From Ignavibacteria bacterium (GTDB taxonomy: Bacteria; Bacteroidota; Ignavibacteria; Tepidaquicellales; Tepidaquicellaceae), in contig JADJMZ010000001.1 in NCBI GenBank assembly GCA_016709315.1, forward strand, positions 310,001 to 374,000: 64,000 nucleotides of DNA, given 5' to 3'. A model generated the notes under the pieces. That model saw nothing but the letters and a program-made list of their open reading frames with translations. It was not told where the DNA came from and did not search any database. Position numbers and translations under genes: made by a program. The number at the start of each line of letters is the position of its first letter. Position 1 is the stretch's first letter. This document shows positions 56,324-64,000 of the stretch, one piece after another.

Positions 56324-56743
56324 TCACAAAGTTTTGAAGACAAGAATTACATTCCCGTTTATATCAGAAAGAGTCAGCTTATTTCCGGATATTTTATAAG
56401 AAGCAGTATTCTGAATTGCTTTCATGAAAGCAGTTTCCTTTTCCAGTTCGGGACAGGCTATTCTTGTTGCTGCTAAAGGTTCGAATGTAAGTGAACTTCC
56501 GTTTTTTTTAAATTTCCCGAAGAAATTGTTACAGGCAGCGGTGCCTGTAACCTTACTGTCAATGGTATTGAATACAATATACGTCCGGTTTTCAGATGTA
56601 AATTCTTTTCCATCCAGATTATAGAGAATCCATTTGGTATTCTCAAAAGGGATATTTAAAATCGGTTTAGGATTGTTTGAAGATCCGCATGACAATAAAA
56701 CGAAACCGATTGAAACTAATAAGATAAATAAAGAAATTTTCAT
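56324..56743 (-). CDS. META/HslJ-domain lipoprotein
   Basis: 139 residues. Lipoprotein signal with lipobox LLSC (ILLVSIGFVLLSCGSS). The META domain follows: NTKWILYNLDGKEFTS-type text, TGTAACNNFFGKFKKNGSSL, ATRIACPELEKETAFMKAI and the final KLTLSDINGNVILVF. Such proteins are linked to heat-shock/drug resistance phenotypes in E. coli (HslJ), with no known biochemical function. Probably anchored in the outer membrane. Single gene. Confidence 0.88.
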   Translation of the reverse strand: MKISLFILLVSIGFVLLSCGSSNNPKPILNIPFENTKWILYNLDGKEFTSENRTYIVFNTIDSKVTGTAACNNFFGKFKKNGSSLTFEPLAATRIACPELEKETAFMKAIQNTASYKISGNKLTLSDINGNVILVFKTL

Positions 56744-56799
56744 GAAAAATAATTTTAGTTTTAAAAAATAACTCCGGTTTATGGATATATAAAATAATA

Positions 56800-57753
56800 T
56801 TAATTTAATTCTGCTTTTTCAATAAGACTGATCTTGTCAAGCTCTATCATGCCTCTGCCGTCTTCCGATCTTCCGTAAATATTCGTAAACCTTGCGCCCC
56901 AGATCAGTTCATCGTACCTGTAAGAATATCTTGAATTGACATACTGCGCAAAAGTATTATCGTAACCCTTGATCAGAATCAGAAATTCGCAATCAGAATC
57001 TTTCAGATCCTTTTCAGATAATCCGTAAACAGGACTTTCTTCATTAATAATATGGTTGATCGTCCATGAAGCATTGAAAAAATTTATTTTGCGATATTCA
57101 AGTTTCAGATTAAAAAATTTTCTTAAATTATTCACTTCTTTTGAAAGTATAACTTCAGTTTCCACATCTATCATATCATGATCATTTTTCATATTTGCAA
57201 TTCTAAACTGAAATGCATTCACTCCATTAAATGGCGCAATGATTGCATTATCACTGTAAATAATTTTAGCAACGGGTCTGGAAAATCTTCCGTAAAGGAG
57301 TCCTGTAGCAAGTGCGAGTGAAAGCAGTCCTGTCAGCGATTCAATTGATGATATGATATTCGAATAAACTCCAACAGGATTTATTCTGCCATAACCTACT
57401 GTAGTAAAGGTCTGAGTGCTGAAAAAGAATTCATTTACGAAGCGGTCAAAAGTGTTATTCGTTTCTATACCCTCGAAATTTTCAACTCCTCCTGCAAGAT
57501 ACAGAAAAGCAAAAAAAATATTCACCAGTAAATATACCAGAAGAATCAGCGAGCAGAATTTCAGCCATGAGATTGATATCAGATAATGATAAATGCTGAA
57601 TGATTTGAAAAAGCTTATTCCTCTTCTTTCTATGTTGAACTTGCCGTCTTTGGTGACAATTCTCTGATCAGAATCTAAAACCTTGTTTCCAATTCCGAGA
57701 TCTGTAACTTCCTTTGGCATAGATATTTTCCTGCTTTTTTTATTAAAAGTCAT
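56800..57753 (-). CDS. Inward-rectifier (KirBac-type) potassium channel
   Basis: 317 residues. Cytoplasmic start, TM1 at about 62-88, pore helix and selectivity filter TVGYG at 118-122 (STQTFTTVGYGRINPVG), TM2 at about 132-155, and a C-terminal cytoplasmic immunoglobulin-like domain (ATGLLYGRFSRPVAKIIYSD, FRIANMKNDHDMID, WTINHIINEESPVYGLS). Tetrameric K+ channel. The next gene upstream, 27 bp away, is a LOG-family protein; a functional link is not evident. Confidence 0.93.
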   Translation of the reverse strand: MTFNKKSRKISMPKEVTDLGIGNKVLDSDQRIVTKDGKFNIERRGISFFKSFSIYHYLISISWLKFCSLILLVYLLVNIFFAFLYLAGGVENFEGIETNNTFDRFVNEFFFSTQTFTTVGYGRINPVGVYSNIISSIESLTGLLSLALATGLLYGRFSRPVAKIIYSDNAIIAPFNGVNAFQFRIANMKNDHDMIDVETEVILSKEVNNLRKFFNLKLEYRKINFFNASWTINHIINEESPVYGLSEKDLKDSDCEFLILIKGYDNTFAQYVNSRYSYRYDELIWGARFTNIYGRSEDGRGMIELDKISLIEKAELN

Positions 57754-57780
57754 ACTGAATTTATATTTTTCCCAATAAGA

Positions 57781-58572
57781 TTAATTTAAATTTAAATTAC
57801 TTTCGTCCTGAGACTTAGCGGGCTGATATTTTTTCTTTTTAAGTTTATATTTATCAAGAGTGTTTTTATTAATATGATCAATCGCCTCATCAACCGAATC
57901 AGTCAGAATGAAGAGTTTCAGATCCTCTTCACTTATGGTTTTATTTTTAACAAAGTCATCCAGAAGCTCTGTAAGGTTTTTCCAGTATTCCTTTCCCATA
58001 ATGACAACCGGGAAATCCGAAATTTTTTTTGTTTGTATAAGTGTAAGAGCTCCGAATAATTCATCCATCGTGCCGGCTCCTCCGGGCATAACTACGAAAG
58101 CATAAGAATATTTCATCAGCAGAACTTTCCTCACAAAAAAATATTTAAATGTTACCCATTTATCCATGTAAGTATTCGGATCCTGTTCAAATTCAAGTTT
58201 AATGTTGCATCCGACAGAAGCTCCGCCGGCTTCCCTCGCGCCCCGGTTAGCCGCTTCCATTATTCCGGGTCCGCCTCCTGTCATGACTGTAAACCCCGAC
58301 TGAGCAAGTCTTTTTCCGATTTCCATAGATAATTCATAAAACCTGTGCTGATCCGGAGTCCGGGCTGATCCGAAAACAGTTACACAAGGTCCGACAAAAT
58401 GAAATGCTCTGAATCCTTTTATGAATTCGAACATAACCTCTAATGTAAATTTAAATTCCTCAAAACGGGATCTTGGTCCTTCCAGAAAATATCTTTCTTC
58501 CTGAGCGGGTCCGGGAGTTTTAGATTCCTGTGCAAGAATATTTTCTTTGCCTGATGCAGATATATTATCCAT
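57781..58572 (-). CDS. LOG-family (TIGR00730) Rossmann-fold protein
   Basis: 263 residues. GPCVTVFGSARTPDQHRFYE, GFTVMTGGGPGIMEAANRGA, and the family motif PGGAGTMDELFGALTLIQT. Members are nucleoside 5'-monophosphate phosphoribohydrolases (cytokinin-activating LOG or the purine/pyrimidine PpnN type). Length fits the longer bacterial group. Probably co-transcribed with the Kir-type channel gene downstream. Confidence 0.92.
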   Translation of the reverse strand: MDNISASGKENILAQESKTPGPAQEERYFLEGPRSRFEEFKFTLEVMFEFIKGFRAFHFVGPCVTVFGSARTPDQHRFYELSMEIGKRLAQSGFTVMTGGGPGIMEAANRGAREAGGASVGCNIKLEFEQDPNTYMDKWVTFKYFFVRKVLLMKYSYAFVVMPGGAGTMDELFGALTLIQTKKISDFPVVIMGKEYWKNLTELLDDFVKNKTISEEDLKLFILTDSVDEAIDHINKNTLDKYKLKKKKYQPAKSQDESNLNLN

Positions 58573-58629
58573 AAAATTTATTTTGAATAAATACCTCGCT
58601 ACAAAAGTGAGGTATCTTAATTAATTATT

Positions 58630-58800
58630 TTGAGACTTCTGAAAAAACTTTTACACTTTGTCATCCCCGCCCGCCTTGCCGCGAGGCAGGAAATCTTTTG
58701 TCGGGGATCCATTCAAGTTTTTAGCTGATTAGATGACCCAGTGGGTACCCCCCGCCAAGAACTTGCGTGAATGACAAATCGGTGTTTTTGAGAAGTCTTA
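58630..58800. repeat. MITE-like intergenic repeat, copy C
   Basis: Ends TGAGACTTCTGAAAAA and TTTTTGAGAAGTCTTA are inverted. Inside are CATCCCCGCCCGCCTTGCCG hairpin text and GGGTACCCCCCGCCAAGA, shared with 4735-4835. Confidence 0.65.
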
Positions 58801-58960
58801 ATTTTAATATTTTTTGCCGTAAGCGGCGGGGAATTTAACCCTAAGCAACTAAAATACTTATTTGAAAAATTAAGAATAAGTAATAAATATTGAAATCTGA
58901 AAATTATCGTCAGTAACTTGAAATTTATTTATAAAGGTTTTATATTATTAAAAATAATTT

Positions 58961-59122
58961 CCGCCCGAAAGGAGGGATGTCATTATGAGAAAAAACACTA
59001 TTAACATATCAGCAACCGGCATCCGCCTTATCAGATCTCTTAGAATAACTTCATAAGTAATTTTTCAAATATTAGCAGAGTTTTTTAACTGCGGATGTCT
59101 TTAAAAGCTCCGCAGTTTTTTT
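58961..59122 (+). promoter_or_regulatory. Possible leader-peptide attenuator upstream of the RIO kinase
   Basis: CCGCCC-GAAA-GGAGGG (58961-58976) can fold over the Shine-Dalgarno of a 23-codon peptide (58985-59056). 30 bp after the peptide stop is a terminator hairpin, AACTGCGGA / TCCGCAGTT (59087-59117), with a T tract. The kinase starts at 59153. The arrangement resembles transcription attenuation. Confidence 0.5.
58985..59056 (+). CDS. Short leader peptide candidate
   Basis: 23 residues: MRKNTINISATGIRLIRS then LRITS. ATG with a strong GAAAGGAGGG Shine-Dalgarno 9 bp upstream. Arg and Ile make up nearly half of it. Too short for a known domain. It could be a regulatory leader or an independent small protein with its own terminator. 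Confidence 0.45.
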   Translation: MRKNTINISATGIRLIRSLRITS

Positions 59123-59152
59123 ATATCTATTTTAAAATTAAACTCTACTAAA

Positions 59153-60010
59153 TTGAAAATTAAATTACAAAACATTCATGAATTATCAGAAGAAAATAAT
59201 TCTTTTGAGAAGTTCGCATCAAAAAAAAGAAAGCTCTCCGGTAAACAGAATTTAAATAAACTTGTCTCCTCAGATGAATCCGAGAATATGTTTACTTCTT
59301 CTGATCTCGAAGCACTGAGAGCCAGAGGAGATATAAACGGATTAATTTCTATAATCAAAACAGGAAAAGAAGCCTCAGTTTACCTCGGAAAAAATGAAGA
59401 AGGATATCTTGCTGTGAAGATTTATACAGATTTAAGAGTAAGGTCATTCAGAAAAGACAGTCTTTACAGGCAGGGAAGGTTTGAAGGAAACATGAGAACA
59501 AGAAAAGCAATTGAACAAGGTTCGGAATTCGGACTTGATGCTCATCAGATCTTATGGGTAAATGAAGAATTCAGGCAGATGAAATTTCTTTATGATAAAG
59601 GTATTCCTGTTCCGAAACCTATAGCGAATTCAGGTCTTGTAATATTAATGCAGCTTATAGGAAATGAAGGTAATGCAGCAGAAAGACTTTCAGATCTGGA
59701 TCTTGAAAAGCAGGAAGCAGAAGAAGCATTTGAACAATCACTTACAATTCTCAAAAATCTTATTGCAGCAGGAAGGGTTCACGGAGATTTTTCATCTTAC
59801 AATATTCTGTGGCATGAGGAAAAAGCGATTCTTATAGACTTTCCGCAGGTCACGGAGATCAGAAGCAATCCTCATGCAAAAGAATTGCTGAGAAGAGATA
59901 TCGCTTCTGTCTTTAAATCTTTTAAGAAGTACAAGCCGGATGCTGATGAAGAAAAGATTTTTAAAAATCTTTTGCACATTGCTCACAGGAATGGACATGA
60001 CTTCGTATAA
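59153..60010 (+). CDS. RIO-type serine protein kinase
   Basis: 285 residues from TTG. RIO kinase fold: IIKTGKEASVYLGKNEEGYL (flexible P loop), LAVKIYTDLRVRSFRKDSL (catalytic Lys), VILMQLIGNEG (hinge), HGDFSSYNILWHEEKAILID and IDFPQVTE (metal loop). The catalytic Asp of HGD is present. RIO kinases act in ribosome assembly in archaea and eukaryotes; in bacteria they are less studied. It may be controlled by the leader/terminator just upstream. It is followed by a convergent T9SS gene. Confidence 0.92.
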   Translation: MKIKLQNIHELSEENNSFEKFASKKRKLSGKQNLNKLVSSDESENMFTSSDLEALRARGDINGLISIIKTGKEASVYLGKNEEGYLAVKIYTDLRVRSFRKDSLYRQGRFEGNMRTRKAIEQGSEFGLDAHQILWVNEEFRQMKFLYDKGIPVPKPIANSGLVILMQLIGNEGNAAERLSDLDLEKQEAEEAFEQSLTILKNLIAAGRVHGDFSSYNILWHEEKAILIDFPQVTEIRSNPHAKELLRRDIASVFKSFKKYKPDADEEKIFKNLLHIAHRNGHDFV

Positions 60011-60020
60011 AAAACAATTT

Positions 60021-61664
60021 TTATTTAAGCAGGATCATTTTTTTTACCTGAGTGAAATCCCCGGAGGTAAGTTTATAATAATAAACGCCGCTGGGATAAT
60101 TCTCTGCATTGAATTCAGCGGAATAACTGCCTGCCTGCAGATTTTCCGAAATCAGGGTAGATATTTCTATTCCGACAGAATTGTAAACTGTAAGTGAAGT
60201 ATAGCCGGCTTCCTCAATAGTGTAACAGATGTTCGTATTGGGATTGAAGGGATTCGGATAATTCTGTTCAAGTAAGAATTTTTCAGGAAGATTCCCTGAA
60301 ATCTGATTTACTCCGACAGTCTGCGAATATTTTATAGTAATGAAATCAAATCCTGAGGAAGTTACATAACTGTATCCGGAAGTATAAATATTACCCGACT
60401 GATCAATGGCAAGAGAAGCGGCAATATCACTGCTGTCTGCATCTCCGTTAAATATTTCAGCCCATTGCTGGTCGCCGTTTGAATTATATTTTACGGTTGC
60501 AAAATCTTCCTGTGTACCTGACCCGTAACTGTAACCTGCTACATAAACATTTCCGTTAACATCGGATTTAATTGAAGTGGCAATATCAAAGTCATTGCCT
60601 GTGCCGTTGTACAGAGATACCCACTGCTGCCCGCCGGCTGAATTGTACTTTACTGTTGCATAATCTTCAGATGAATTAACATCATAACTATAACCTGTGA
60701 CAAAAACATTTCCCGCATTGTCTGTTGTAATGGAATTAGCTATATCAAATTTTCCGGAAGCGCCGTTGTATTTTGATACCCACTGCTGTTCACCGGATGA
60801 ATTGTACTTTATTGTTGCATAATCTTCAAGAGAAACATTATCGTAACTATATCCGGTTACATAAACATTACCTGAAATATCCGTTATAATGTCTGTGGAA
60901 ATGTCATAACTGTCAGAAGGACCGTTATATCTTGCAACCCATTGCTCTGTTCCGGCAGAATTATATTTGACAACTGCATAATCTTCATTTTTTGAAAGTC
61001 CGTAACTGAATCCTGTTACATAAACATTTCCAAAACCATCTACTGTCATGGATTTGGCTATTTCAATATCATCCACAAGATCATAATTGTATCTTGCCGT
61101 CCATTGTTCTGCGCCGTTGCTGTTATACATGATCGTCAGATAATCTTCGCTTGTAAGATCTCCAACGCTTGTACCTGAAACGATCACGTTTCCGGAATTA
61201 GTAACCTCAACAGATACTGCAATATCATCATCATTACCTGTTCCGTTATACCTTGCCGTCCAAAGCTCATTGCCGGAAGGAGAATATTTGACAGTCAGAT
61301 AATCCTTAAATGTTCCGTTACCTTTACTGAATCCGGTTACATATACATTCCCCAAATCATCTGTCGTAAGTGATATAGCTTCATCATCGTCATTCATTGC
61401 CGGATTATTGTATCTCGAAGTCCATTGTGAAACACCTGCGCTGTTGTATTTTATTGTTATGAAATCTTTATTGTTTCCGTTTACTATGCTGTAACCGGTT
61501 ACATAAACATTTCCTGATACATCTACTGTCATGGACGAAACCTCATCGTTGTCATTTGAGGAACTGTTAAAATAGGAAGTCCATTCCCTGTTAACCTGGC
61601 AATATGAATTGACAGGATTCATTGTTAAAAGTAAAGTAAAAATTAATAAACAGAGATATTTCAT
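60021..61664 (-). CDS. SBBP-repeat beta-propeller with type IX secretion sorting domain
   Basis: 547 residues. Signal peptide CLLIFTLLLTMNPVNSYCQ, then about eight SBBP beta-propeller repeats of the form SGNVYVTGYSY, VKYNSAGTEQWVARYNG. The C-terminal Por/T9SS type A sorting domain begins FLLEQNYPNPFNPNTNICYT and ends PSGVYYYKLTSGDFTQ, KKMILLK. Exported and processed at the cell surface by the type IX system. The role is probably adhesion or an unspecified surface function. This gene is the strongest taxonomic pointer in the window. Confidence 0.93.
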   Translation of the reverse strand: MKYLCLLIFTLLLTMNPVNSYCQVNREWTSYFNSSSNDNDEVSSMTVDVSGNVYVTGYSIVNGNNKDFITIKYNSAGVSQWTSRYNNPAMNDDDEAISLTTDDLGNVYVTGFSKGNGTFKDYLTVKYSPSGNELWTARYNGTGNDDDIAVSVEVTNSGNVIVSGTSVGDLTSEDYLTIMYNSNGAEQWTARYNYDLVDDIEIAKSMTVDGFGNVYVTGFSYGLSKNEDYAVVKYNSAGTEQWVARYNGPSDSYDISTDIITDISGNVYVTGYSYDNVSLEDYATIKYNSSGEQQWVSKYNGASGKFDIANSITTDNAGNVFVTGYSYDVNSSEDYATVKYNSAGGQQWVSLYNGTGNDFDIATSIKSDVNGNVYVAGYSYGSGTQEDFATVKYNSNGDQQWAEIFNGDADSSDIAASLAIDQSGNIYTSGYSYVTSSGFDFITIKYSQTVGVNQISGNLPEKFLLEQNYPNPFNPNTNICYTIEEAGYTSLTVYNSVGIEISTLISENLQAGSYSAEFNAENYPSGVYYYKLTSGDFTQVKKMILLK

Positions 61665-61981
61665 TTGTAATAATTATTGGTTTTAGGGAAAATTAAAAAA
61701 TTGTTTTTACACTTAAATAAGTCTATTTTTATCAAAATTATAACGGCAGATACGAATAAATTAGCCAATTTGATAATATCAGAGGTTTAATTTTTTTAAT
61801 TGAAATTATTCAGGAATTGGTAGCAGATTTAATTTTATCAAGATAGTTTATCCATGTGACTTATTCAATTTATTCCTAAATATTATCTATTTTAAAATAT
61901 AACTGCAGCCATTCAAAAAAAAAAATTATACAGTTGATAATTTTCGCCTGCATTTAATTTATAACTTACATCCCCGGTTAT
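61665..61981. other. 317-bp AT-rich intergenic gap
   Basis: Between the divergent T9SS gene and the glycosyltransferase. Extremely AT-rich, presumably holding both promoters; no element was singled out. Confidence 0.5.
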
Positions 61982-63487
61982 TTGGAAAACATTATTATAA
62001 GAGTAATTGAAAAATTATTCATTCTTTATTTCTTAGGTTATTTTCTTATTGATATAGCTCTTTTTATAATATTCCTGGTAACTTTTCATTCTGACAAAAA
62101 AAAGTATGATGTGAGTTTTAAAGAAATAGATCCTATGCACAGGGTAACTGTAATCGTGCCGGCGTATAATGAAGAGGTTTCCATCCTGCATTGTATTCAC
62201 ATGCTTAAAAATCTTGACTATCCTGATTTTGAAATAATTATTGTAAATGACGGTTCTACGGATAAAACAAAAGAAACATTGCTGAATTCTATCAGTTTCA
62301 AGCCCGTAGAAATAAATATTACCGATACAATCAATACTGCTGATGTTAAAGATGTATATTCAACTGAAGACGAAAAGATCCTGTTTATTAATAAGGTAAA
62401 CGGCGGAAAAGCTGATTCGATAAATGCAGGAATAAATTATTCCTCGGGGGAATTTATCTGCACGATAGATGCAGATTCTATACTCGACAGGAACTCTCTG
62501 AAAGCAGTTGTCACGCCAATGATAATGGACAGCAGTGTAATTGTAACGGGCGGACAGCTTGCGGTTTCGAATGATACTGTCATAGAAAACAATAAAATAG
62601 TAAATTTCAGGATGCCGCATAATATATGGGTGCTTTGGCAGATCACTGAATATATTAAATCTTTTCTTGTTTCAAGGATCGGATTGAGCAAGATAAATTC
62701 GCTTTTGATAATGTCCGGAGCTTTTTCGCTGTACAGAAGAAATGACCTGCTGAATACAGGAGGATTTCTCACTTCAGTAAACAATCATAGTTATATCAGA
62801 AATATTTTCAAAGAAGAAAAAAGCACCGTCTGCGAAGATATGGAAATAGTTGTTAGACTTTCCCGGTACTATCTTGAAAATAATAAGAAAGGCAGGGTTG
62901 TGTTTCTGCCAAAGCCATTATGCTGGACAGAAGTGCCGGATAACTTTGCTAATTTATATAAACAGAGATCCAGATGGCAGCTCGGACTTGCGGAATGTTT
63001 GTTTATGCACAGCAGGATGTTTTTTGATCCCCGGTATAAAGCTACCGGCATGCTGGCTTTTCCGTATTATTTTTTTCTTGAATTTCTTTCTCCGATCATA
63101 AAAATATTCGCCTTTGCATTCATAGCATTTGTCGGGATACAGGGACTTATAAATCTGAAATGGGTTATGTTTATGCTTTTGTTCATTACAGTCACGACTG
63201 CGCTGATAACAAGCATTATAACTGTATTTATAGAAAGGTGGAGTGAAAAGCAGGCAACAGGTAACAGAGACGCTTTGAGATATAAATCCGCGGGAGACTG
63301 GATCAAACTTATTATTTCAAGTATCATCGGAGATTTTTCATATTCATTTTTTAAAATATTTGCACAACTCAAGGGAACTCTGGATTTTATAAGAAAAAAA
63401 AGCGACTGGAACAAATTTGAAAGAAGAGGCATAAAGAAAGTTGATGTTCCCGGGACTTCAGAAATTAAACTTAAATCTGTAAATTGA
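61982..63487 (+). CDS. Membrane GT2 glycosyltransferase (PgaC/BcsA-like synthase)
   Basis: 501 residues from TTG. TM at about 13-35, GT2 domain at about 54-340 with VIVPAYNEEVSI, VNDGSTDKT (D90), DxD as DAD at 163-165, ED in VCEDMEIV near 286, and the QxxRW motif QRSRW at 328-332. Further TM helices lie at about 352-410 and 440-465. This is the pattern of processive beta-glycan synthases such as cellulose and poly-GlcNAc synthases. The next gene begins inside its stop, so the product probably works with it. Confidence 0.92.
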   Translation: MENIIIRVIEKLFILYFLGYFLIDIALFIIFLVTFHSDKKKYDVSFKEIDPMHRVTVIVPAYNEEVSILHCIHMLKNLDYPDFEIIIVNDGSTDKTKETLLNSISFKPVEINITDTINTADVKDVYSTEDEKILFINKVNGGKADSINAGINYSSGEFICTIDADSILDRNSLKAVVTPMIMDSSVIVTGGQLAVSNDTVIENNKIVNFRMPHNIWVLWQITEYIKSFLVSRIGLSKINSLLIMSGAFSLYRRNDLLNTGGFLTSVNNHSYIRNIFKEEKSTVCEDMEIVVRLSRYYLENNKKGRVVFLPKPLCWTEVPDNFANLYKQRSRWQLGLAECLFMHSRMFFDPRYKATGMLAFPYYFFLEFLSPIIKIFAFAFIAFVGIQGLINLKWVMFMLLFITVTTALITSIITVFIERWSEKQATGNRDALRYKSAGDWIKLIISSIIGDFSYSFFKIFAQLKGTLDFIRKKSDWNKFERRGIKKVDVPGTSEIKLKSVN

Positions 63488-64000
63488 ATCTAAAGTATAT
63501 CATTACATTTATTGCAATCTTATGTTTCTGCTCCGATGGATATACTCAGAAATTGAATTCTGAACCTGTGAATTTTTATTTTCAAACCGGGAATTTAAGA
63601 TTGCATGAATCAGAAAAACAAAGTTCAGGTATGTTTGGTGTAAGTTTATTAAACAAAAGTAATTTAATTGATAGAAATATTTCTAAACTTTCAGAAAATT
63701 TTACCGGAATAAATTCGCCTGAAGAAGGCAGCAGACAGCATTCTGAAGATCCGGAAAATGAACTTTCAGGAAGTTTAACAGCAGGTTATCTGAAAGAGAT
63801 CGAAGAAAATTTCAATACAGCTACAATTTATCAAAATTACAAGTTATCAAAAAAATTCAGCGGTAAATTCAGGTTAAGTCTGAATTCAAGAATTGAATAT
63901 GCTGAGCGTGAATCAAATGATGGAGAGAAAATTAAAAAATGGTTTGATAATACATACATAAAGCCCCAGTATTCTTTTAATGAATTCAATACTCTGTCTG
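63484..64000 (+). CDS. Secreted/outer-membrane beta-rich protein, cut by window end
   Basis: 172 residues visible from TTG 63484, overlapping the glycosyltransferase stop by 4 bp (TTGA). Signal peptide YIITFIAILCFCSDGYTQ. Later alternating segments (KKFSGKFRLSLNSRIEYAER) suggest an outer-membrane beta-barrel, perhaps the exit pore or a partner for the polysaccharide made by the GT2 synthase. The frame is open to the window edge. No family can be named. Confidence 0.7.
   Translation, partial: MNLKYIITFIAILCFCSDGYTQKLNSEPVNFYFQTGNLRLHESEKQSSGMFGVSLLNKSNLIDRNISKLSENFTGINSPEEGSRQHSEDPENELSGSLTAGYLKEIEENFNTATIYQNYKLSKKFSGKFRLSLNSRIEYAERESNDGEKIKKWFDNTYIKPQYSFNEFNTLS

Noticed and set aside
1..64000. 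tRNA, rRNA and prophage genes
   Set aside because: No cloverleaf, rRNA or phage structural/integrase sequence was recognised.

Overview
The window is 64 kb of AT-rich, gene-dense bacterial chromosome. A Bacteroidota/Chlorobi-group organism, most like Ignavibacteria, is suggested by a secreted protein with a type IX secretion (Por) C-terminal sorting domain (60.0-61.7 kb), a Ycf48-like secreted propeller, a DUF5686/carboxypeptidase-regulatory outer-membrane protein, and promoter-like TAnnTTTG boxes of the Bacteroidota sigma factor upstream of several genes. Some genes also carry clear Shine-Dalgarno sequences. The taxonomic placement is inference. rsmG at the left edge and dnaN-recF-DUF721-gyrB at 39-44 kb suggest an origin-proximal region, but dnaA is not present. 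No rRNA or tRNA gene was seen.

Layout. 0-3 kb: rsmG and a heavily frameshifted DUF5686 protein. 3.1-7.5 kb (minus): a bacterial NHEJ operon, ligD-ku, with an Fpg/Nei glycosylase. 8.1-10.8 kb: a Spy/CpxP-like protein and a two-component system. 11.2-17.9 kb: a surface-sugar locus (GT-B-like transferase, SpsF-type cytidylyltransferase, split transketolase, class III aminotransferase, NeuB-family synthase). It looks like a complete route to a CMP-activated ulosonic acid that I cannot name. 18.1 kb: sterol-desaturase-family hydroxylase. 18.9-22.3 kb (minus): GH57 enzyme and malQ, a glycogen/maltodextrin pair. 22.5-23.2 kb (minus): an antitoxin and a mazF gene disrupted by a palindromic 263-bp element. 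23.4-25.9 kb (minus): secreted Ycf48-like propeller. 26.7-37.7 kb: S9 peptidase, carA, folD, prmA, ppx, mscL, fatty-acid hydroxylase, two cupins, cytosine deaminase-like enzyme, sugar-phosphate antiporter, cysS. 37.7-39.2 kb: two secreted paralogues and a 24-bp tandem repeat. 39.2-44.9 kb: dnaN, recF, DUF721, gyrB, uppP. 45.4-50.4 kb: thioredoxin-like protein, then a minus-strand run (coaD, rsmD, PilM-like, ComEA-like, O-methyltransferase, YmdB-type phosphoesterase, YkvA). 50.9-58.6 kb: SIMPL protein, der, YifB, asnA, META lipoprotein, Kir-type channel, LOG protein. 59-64 kb: a possible leader-peptide/attenuator ahead of a RIO kinase, an SBBP/T9SS protein, and a GT2 synthase coupled to a secreted protein cut off by the window end.

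Two themes cut across the window. At least seven otherwise well-conserved genes are broken by single-base indels, often in A/T homopolymers, which suggests sequencing error as much as real decay. Non-coding gaps carry several families of short inverted-repeat elements, some of which touch genes (end of ligD, inside mazF).
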